Below are positions 60,301-64,000 of a DNA stretch of 64,000 nucleotides, piece by piece. The notes under the pieces were generated by a model, which saw only the letters and a list, made by a program, of their open reading frames with translations, made no database searches and was not told where the DNA came from. Within the stretch, counting starts at the first letter, position 1. Every line of letters begins with the position of its first letter. The translations under genes and the position numbers were made by a program. Source of the stretch: Biscogniauxia marginata (Eukaryota > Ascomycota > Sordariomycetes > Xylariales > Xylariaceae); assembly GCA_022695795.1 (NCBI GenBank), contig MU404086.1, forward strand, positions 1 through 64,000, written 5' to 3'.

Positions 60301-62125
60301 GGAAGTCAATCAGAGTATTCGTGATCTATGCAGAAAGAAAGACGATGATACAAATACGGACTCTTCTGATGTGTGAGTAATTTGCTAAATACTCCTCGAT
60401 CCTTATTTTCACAGCATGTGGGGGTAAATATGGTATCCAAGACACGTAGCTTTGGTATAAGAACTATCCACTGCCCGGTGGGATAGTACCCGTATGATGT
60501 ATCGGCTACTGAATCTGTGGACCAATTTTGCTTCTGGATACTATGCGTTTGCAACTACTAGGACTAACGAGATACTAGTATTCGTTGGCTCATTAACAAC
60601 ACCTGCGATGGTATAGAGCAGTTACAGCCGTTGTACTATGCTCAAGGAATAGATTTCTGCAATAGAATGCAAGCAGCCGTGGATTATCCCGATTTTCTCA
60701 TTGATGATGAACAGAGGACTGCTTACATCCAGGCCATCAGGCAAACTGAGCGTCAGACACTACAGCAGCTCTATGGCCCGCAGACGAAAGTGAAGACACC
60801 ACCAGGTCCAAGATCAAATGCAAAAATTGCCGAATTCTCGCGCGAGCTGGAAGCACGAAAGAAATCCTTCCGAGATACCGGCCAAGCCGTTCACGCGTCG
60901 GCTCTCCAAGAAGTCGAACAGGAACGAGAGATTGAATACGAAGTCGAGAACGTACGACAAGTCAAAAAACCTCCGTCCTATACGCCGCATACATTTCCCG
61001 GGCTTCACAGAGATTTGGGAATATTTGCCCGGACTGGGAGAGTCCCAGCTGGGTCAGATGTTTTCATTCCTGTATTTACGGCCTTGGCAAGAACTGGCCT
61101 CGGGAAGAAGTACAAAGTCAATCGCGACGTTGGATCCACGCAACTATTTATTACCACAGAGTTTGAAAGGACCGTCAAGTTTGTGACAGAGCTCAATAAT
61201 GATAACTATATGGTAAGTGATCAGCTACCAGCTCTTATCTAGAACAAAATTCTAATTCCCATTATTTGTAAAGCGTCCAGTCCACTGGATCCTATATAGT
61301 TCAGCTCCTGAGATGGCTGTCATCGTGACGCCCGAGGAAGCGGAGTGCTTGCTTCCAATCATGCGGAAGCTGAGCGTTGCTGAGCAATACCTTCTTACAT
61401 ATGCTGCGCCCGTCACTCGACGGATGATGCACTTCAGCAAAATGAGATATCACGCAATTCCGCCCCTGCCTCGAGACTGGTTGGCCCCTCAATGGCTCAC
61501 AACAGAACTCGGCTTCTTTGCCGGTAGGCTATACTTTGAATGGAACGAATATGGCAGTATATGTAGGCTTCTCGGAATCGATGAATCTACGCCAATGTTG
61601 GAAGAAGCGGCTAGCTCGGAAGGTGACACAACAGACCAGTGGACGAGCAATACGGAAGCCTCTTCCCAGACTACCAGTGATGATCAAGATGATGACAAGG
61701 TCCTTGTCAACACTCGAGCAAGAGTCCAATTCTCTGGACTGACACCGAAGCCATATACGTTCACTCAGGAGTATCTCTCGGTTCGTAGGCGTGGTCTAGA
61801 CTTTTCCCATACGCCTATGGGATTTCTAGCATCTGGAAAGCCGCTCAACGAGCACAACCAGTTTTTCCGCCACAAAGAAACCTTGTGGCGCGCCAAGAGC
61901 CTCGCCCCTATTGCCCCAACGCAGATGGATGGAGCTGATGAGGAAGACGGCGGCAATGAGATGGATCTGGGTGACTACGACCCTTCGGCCGCGCTAAAGG
62001 GAGATGAAATCCACGAGAAAATCGTGTATGACGAATCTGAGATGTTCAGGGGAGGTAAAAAGCTGCGGCACAAAGACGATGATGACGAGTCTGAGATTTA
62101 CGACGATTCTGGCAGCTCAGATTAA
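51313..62125 (+). CDS. giant DUF6606/DUF3638/DUF3645 protein with SF2-helicase-like motifs
   Basis: Twelve exons encode 3,246 residues: 51313-51668, 51736-53561, 53617-54788, 54852-54954, 55032-55209, 55263-58851, 58990-59389, 59642-60048, 60098-60191, 60243-60372, 60579-61212 and 61274-62125. Every join keeps phase, so no frameshift is needed. The first ~700 residues match the helical DUF6606 region. DUF3638 contains VLQLNMGQGKTSCIIP (about 2080-2095, Walker-A-like) and VLDECDH (about 2216, Walker-B-like). DUF3645 follows (ILLTCLATYYGG, VVDYYLNNFVFP). Later come YLDEAHTRGTDLKF (about 2674-2687) and TKDHTVQAAMRLRQLG, which resemble helicase motifs V and VI. The acidic tail ends the protein. 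Databases often label this family ubiquitinyl hydrolase; I see no obvious protease signature. Function and location are unknown. Three introns are long (138, 252 and 206 nt). Confidence 0.88.
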
Positions 62126-63065
62126 GCTCTAGGGCAGCAGTCTGGGTACTATGCTGTAGACCATAGAAGATGAAAAGGCATGGCTTGGAGTGAGAATGTT
62201 GGACTAATTGCTACTGAGATTTGATAGCTTGCTTCTATGTATAAAAAGGGGAATCGGTCACTTGCTTTAGTGTGTATATGGATAAATAACCAATCGAGAT
62301 CCTCGTCAGGTTAATAACTGGCTTTGTCCCTTGTTAGGTGGCATTAAAGATGGGCTAGGGGTATAAGAAAGATAATGATCACACCATGCACCCGGCTGTA
62401 TGAGATGAGGGACGGCGACTAGAAATTTTTCGTCTACGCTTTGGAACTACCACACATACTGAGATGACTGACGTTGACTTTCACTAGCAATTAAGGGGCA
62501 AGAGCTTATCTCTGTCGTCTCTCAGTTACACTTACTTTCCAATGGCACTCAATATCGAGTCTGGCCGAACTCTTAAGTCGTTGTATATAAAGCAAACATA
62601 TAAATAAATTCCTAGGTTAAGGCTTTATTGGATGGGGGGAGCAATGTAAGCCTTTCTTGCTTACACCTTGATCCGCGGAGCACCGAGTACCAGGCCCCAT
62701 TCATTACAAAGCAGGTATAATGGAGGGTTTAAGCCTTCTTCCTAGACGATTCTTTTCTTCTAAACAATCACATCAAATTTCTAGGGAAGCAAACATGATC
62801 TAATAAACTAGAATTTTTGTTCTCCATAGTTGCGTCTTTCTCGACCCCATCCATCCAAACGCAGATGGATACTTGTAATCTATGGGTACAAACAGCCTGG
62901 TTCGGATAGATATGATGATGTCCTGGCCCTCCCAGGGCAAATTCTTAAGCCCCAAGCCCCCCCTTTCTCTCTTGGCGCTTACTTCACTCTCCTCCCTTCC
63001 CCACCTCCCCCTCTCCCTCCCCTGGGGGATTTAAAAAGAGAAAAGAAAAGAGAAAAACCCCTCTC
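62126..63065. other. convergent intergenic region after the giant gene
   Basis: AT-rich 3' flank of the giant gene, then a C/T-rich block (62930-63060) next to the 3' end of the minus-strand oxidoreductase. No gene is seen; the open frame 62830-63225 on + is partly antisense to the oxidoreductase. Confidence 0.5.
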
Positions 63066-63924
63066 TCACTTCGACGGATCCAAGAGCAACTTGCCCGTCG
63101 TGACCCTGCCCTCGAGGTCGCGGTGCGCGCGCGCGACCTCGCTGAGCGGGTACGTGTCGTGGACGCGCACGGCGACGTCGCCGCGGGCGATGAAGCCGAA
63201 GAGGTCGCTGAGGAGGGGCTCGTAGTCGCCGCGGGCGACGACGTAGTTGAACAGGGTCGGGCGCAGGAGGCGGATGTTCTTGGCGGCGAGGCGCATGATG
63301 TTGACGGGGGGCACGGCGCCCGAGGCGTTGCCGAACGAGACGAGGCTGCCCTTGCGCGCCACGAGCTCGAGGCTGAGGTCGAACGTCGCCTTGCCGACGC
63401 CGTCGAACACGGCGGCGCAGCCCGCGCCCGACGTGAGCTCGAGGACGCGGGCCTTGACGTCCTCGCCCCCGGCGCCGTAGTTGATCACGTGCGCGACGCC
63501 CGCCTCGCGCGCGAGCGCCGCCTTCTCGGGCGTCGAGACCGTGCCGATCGTGTTGGCGCCGATGGCGCGCAGCAGCTGGCTGAGCCAGAGCCCCGTGCCG
63601 CCGGCGGCCGCGTGCACGAGGACCCACTCACCCGCCTTGACAGGGTGGGCCTCGCGCACGAGCGTCAGCGCCGTGAGGCCCTGGAGCAGGGACGCGGCGG
63701 CGACGCGCGGCTCGACCGAGCCGTCGCCCGGGAGCCAGAACGTCCTCTCCGCCGCGTTGGCAGTGTACTCGGCGTACGCGGCCTCGCCCGACCAGACCAC
63801 GCGGTCGCCCTCCCGCAGCCCGTACGTCTCGCCGCTACCCGCGACGCGGACCACGGTGCCGGCGCCTTCGCGCCCGAGGGTGTAAGGGAAGCGCGGGGTG
63901 GGGTAGAGTCCGGTGCGGAAGTAT
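63066..63924 (-). CDS. zeta-crystallin-type NAD(P)H quinone oxidoreductase, 5' exon(s) outside window
   Basis: The last exon of a minus-strand gene, 286 residues in the window. It begins at 63924 after an AATACAG acceptor and continues upstream beyond the window edge, so the protein is partial at its N-terminus. It opens TYFRTGLYPTPRFPYTLGRE, the substrate-domain start of the medium-chain dehydrogenase family. The Rossmann segment VLVHAAAGGTGLWLSQLLRA carries the AxxGGxG nucleotide motif, followed by GTVSTPEKAALAREAGVAHV, VFDGVGKATFD and RRDLEG-like end motifs (ARAHRDLEGRVTTGKLLL). There is no zinc ligand set, as expected for quinone reductases such as yeast Zta1. It reduces quinones with NADPH in the cytosol. 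Codon third positions are almost all G or C, unlike most of the window. Confidence 0.9.
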
Positions 63925-64000
63925 CTGTATTACGCGAGTGTGAGTTTTGTCTGTGGCTTACGTGGGAAAGGGGGGAGGGAAGAGGGGGAGGGGAAGAGAA
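63925..64000 (-). other. intron of the quinone oxidoreductase gene, cut by the window edge
   Basis: Starts (minus strand) beyond the window and ends at the acceptor AATACAG at 63925. It is purine-rich on + and not coding in the gene's frame. The donor and first exon are not visible. Confidence 0.6.

Noticed and set aside
63031..63627. Arg-rich 198-codon minus-strand ORF in another frame of the oxidoreductase
   Set aside because: Low-complexity Arg/Ala/Gly translation typical of a shifted frame of a GC-rich gene.

Overview
The window is nuclear DNA of a filamentous ascomycete (Pezizomycotina). Sordariomycetes is my best guess from gene content and style, but it is not proven. The signs are genes broken by short introns (mostly 47-97 nt) with GTAAGT/GTGAGT donors and CTAAC/CTGAC-like branch sites, monocistronic genes with long leaders, a spliceosomal SmD1 gene, and fungus-specific families (Rax2, Lcl3, Yvc1, Pkr1, Arp9, a SYLF protein, F-box proteins). 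I saw no CRISPR array, IS element, operon, rRNA or convincing tRNA.

Layout: 1-2748 is AT-rich microsatellite DNA. 2749-4025 (-) is a C2H2 zinc-finger regulator with a long leader. 4026-15017 is mostly non-coding, with a few weak small ORFs. 15018-18789 (-) is a Rax2-type polarity protein. 21878-22731 (-) LCL3 and 23494-26071 (+) YVC1 are divergent. 27061-28766 holds two very GC-rich (+) genes, a small Cys/His protein and the MTQ2 methyltransferase. 29132-29643 (-) is SMD1 and 30155-30622 (-) is PKR1. 33530-36200 and 37485-38948 are two (+) F-box genes. 38949-43982 is a 5-kb gene-poor stretch with one protein-like fragment. 43983-46172 (+) is a SYLF/Ysc84-type protein. 47709-49862 (+) is an Arp9-like actin-related protein with an in-frame coding-like extension upstream. 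51313-62125 (+) is a 12-exon gene for a ~3,246-residue protein of the DUF6606/DUF3638/DUF3645 family. 63066-63924 (-) is the 3' part of a zeta-crystallin-type quinone oxidoreductase that runs off the window.

The genes are mostly unrelated housekeeping functions: polarity (RAX2), actin and membrane (SYLF), vacuolar Ca2+ release (YVC1), V-ATPase assembly (PKR1), translation termination (MTQ2), splicing (SMD1), chromatin remodelling (ARP9) and ubiquitin-ligase adaptors (F-box). The most interesting items are the giant protein, which shows what look like split SF2-helicase motifs, the possible N-terminal extension of ARP9, and the sharply GC-rich genes set in AT-rich flanks. Exon joins were deduced by hand from splice signals, reading phase and remembered family sequence. 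No database search was run.
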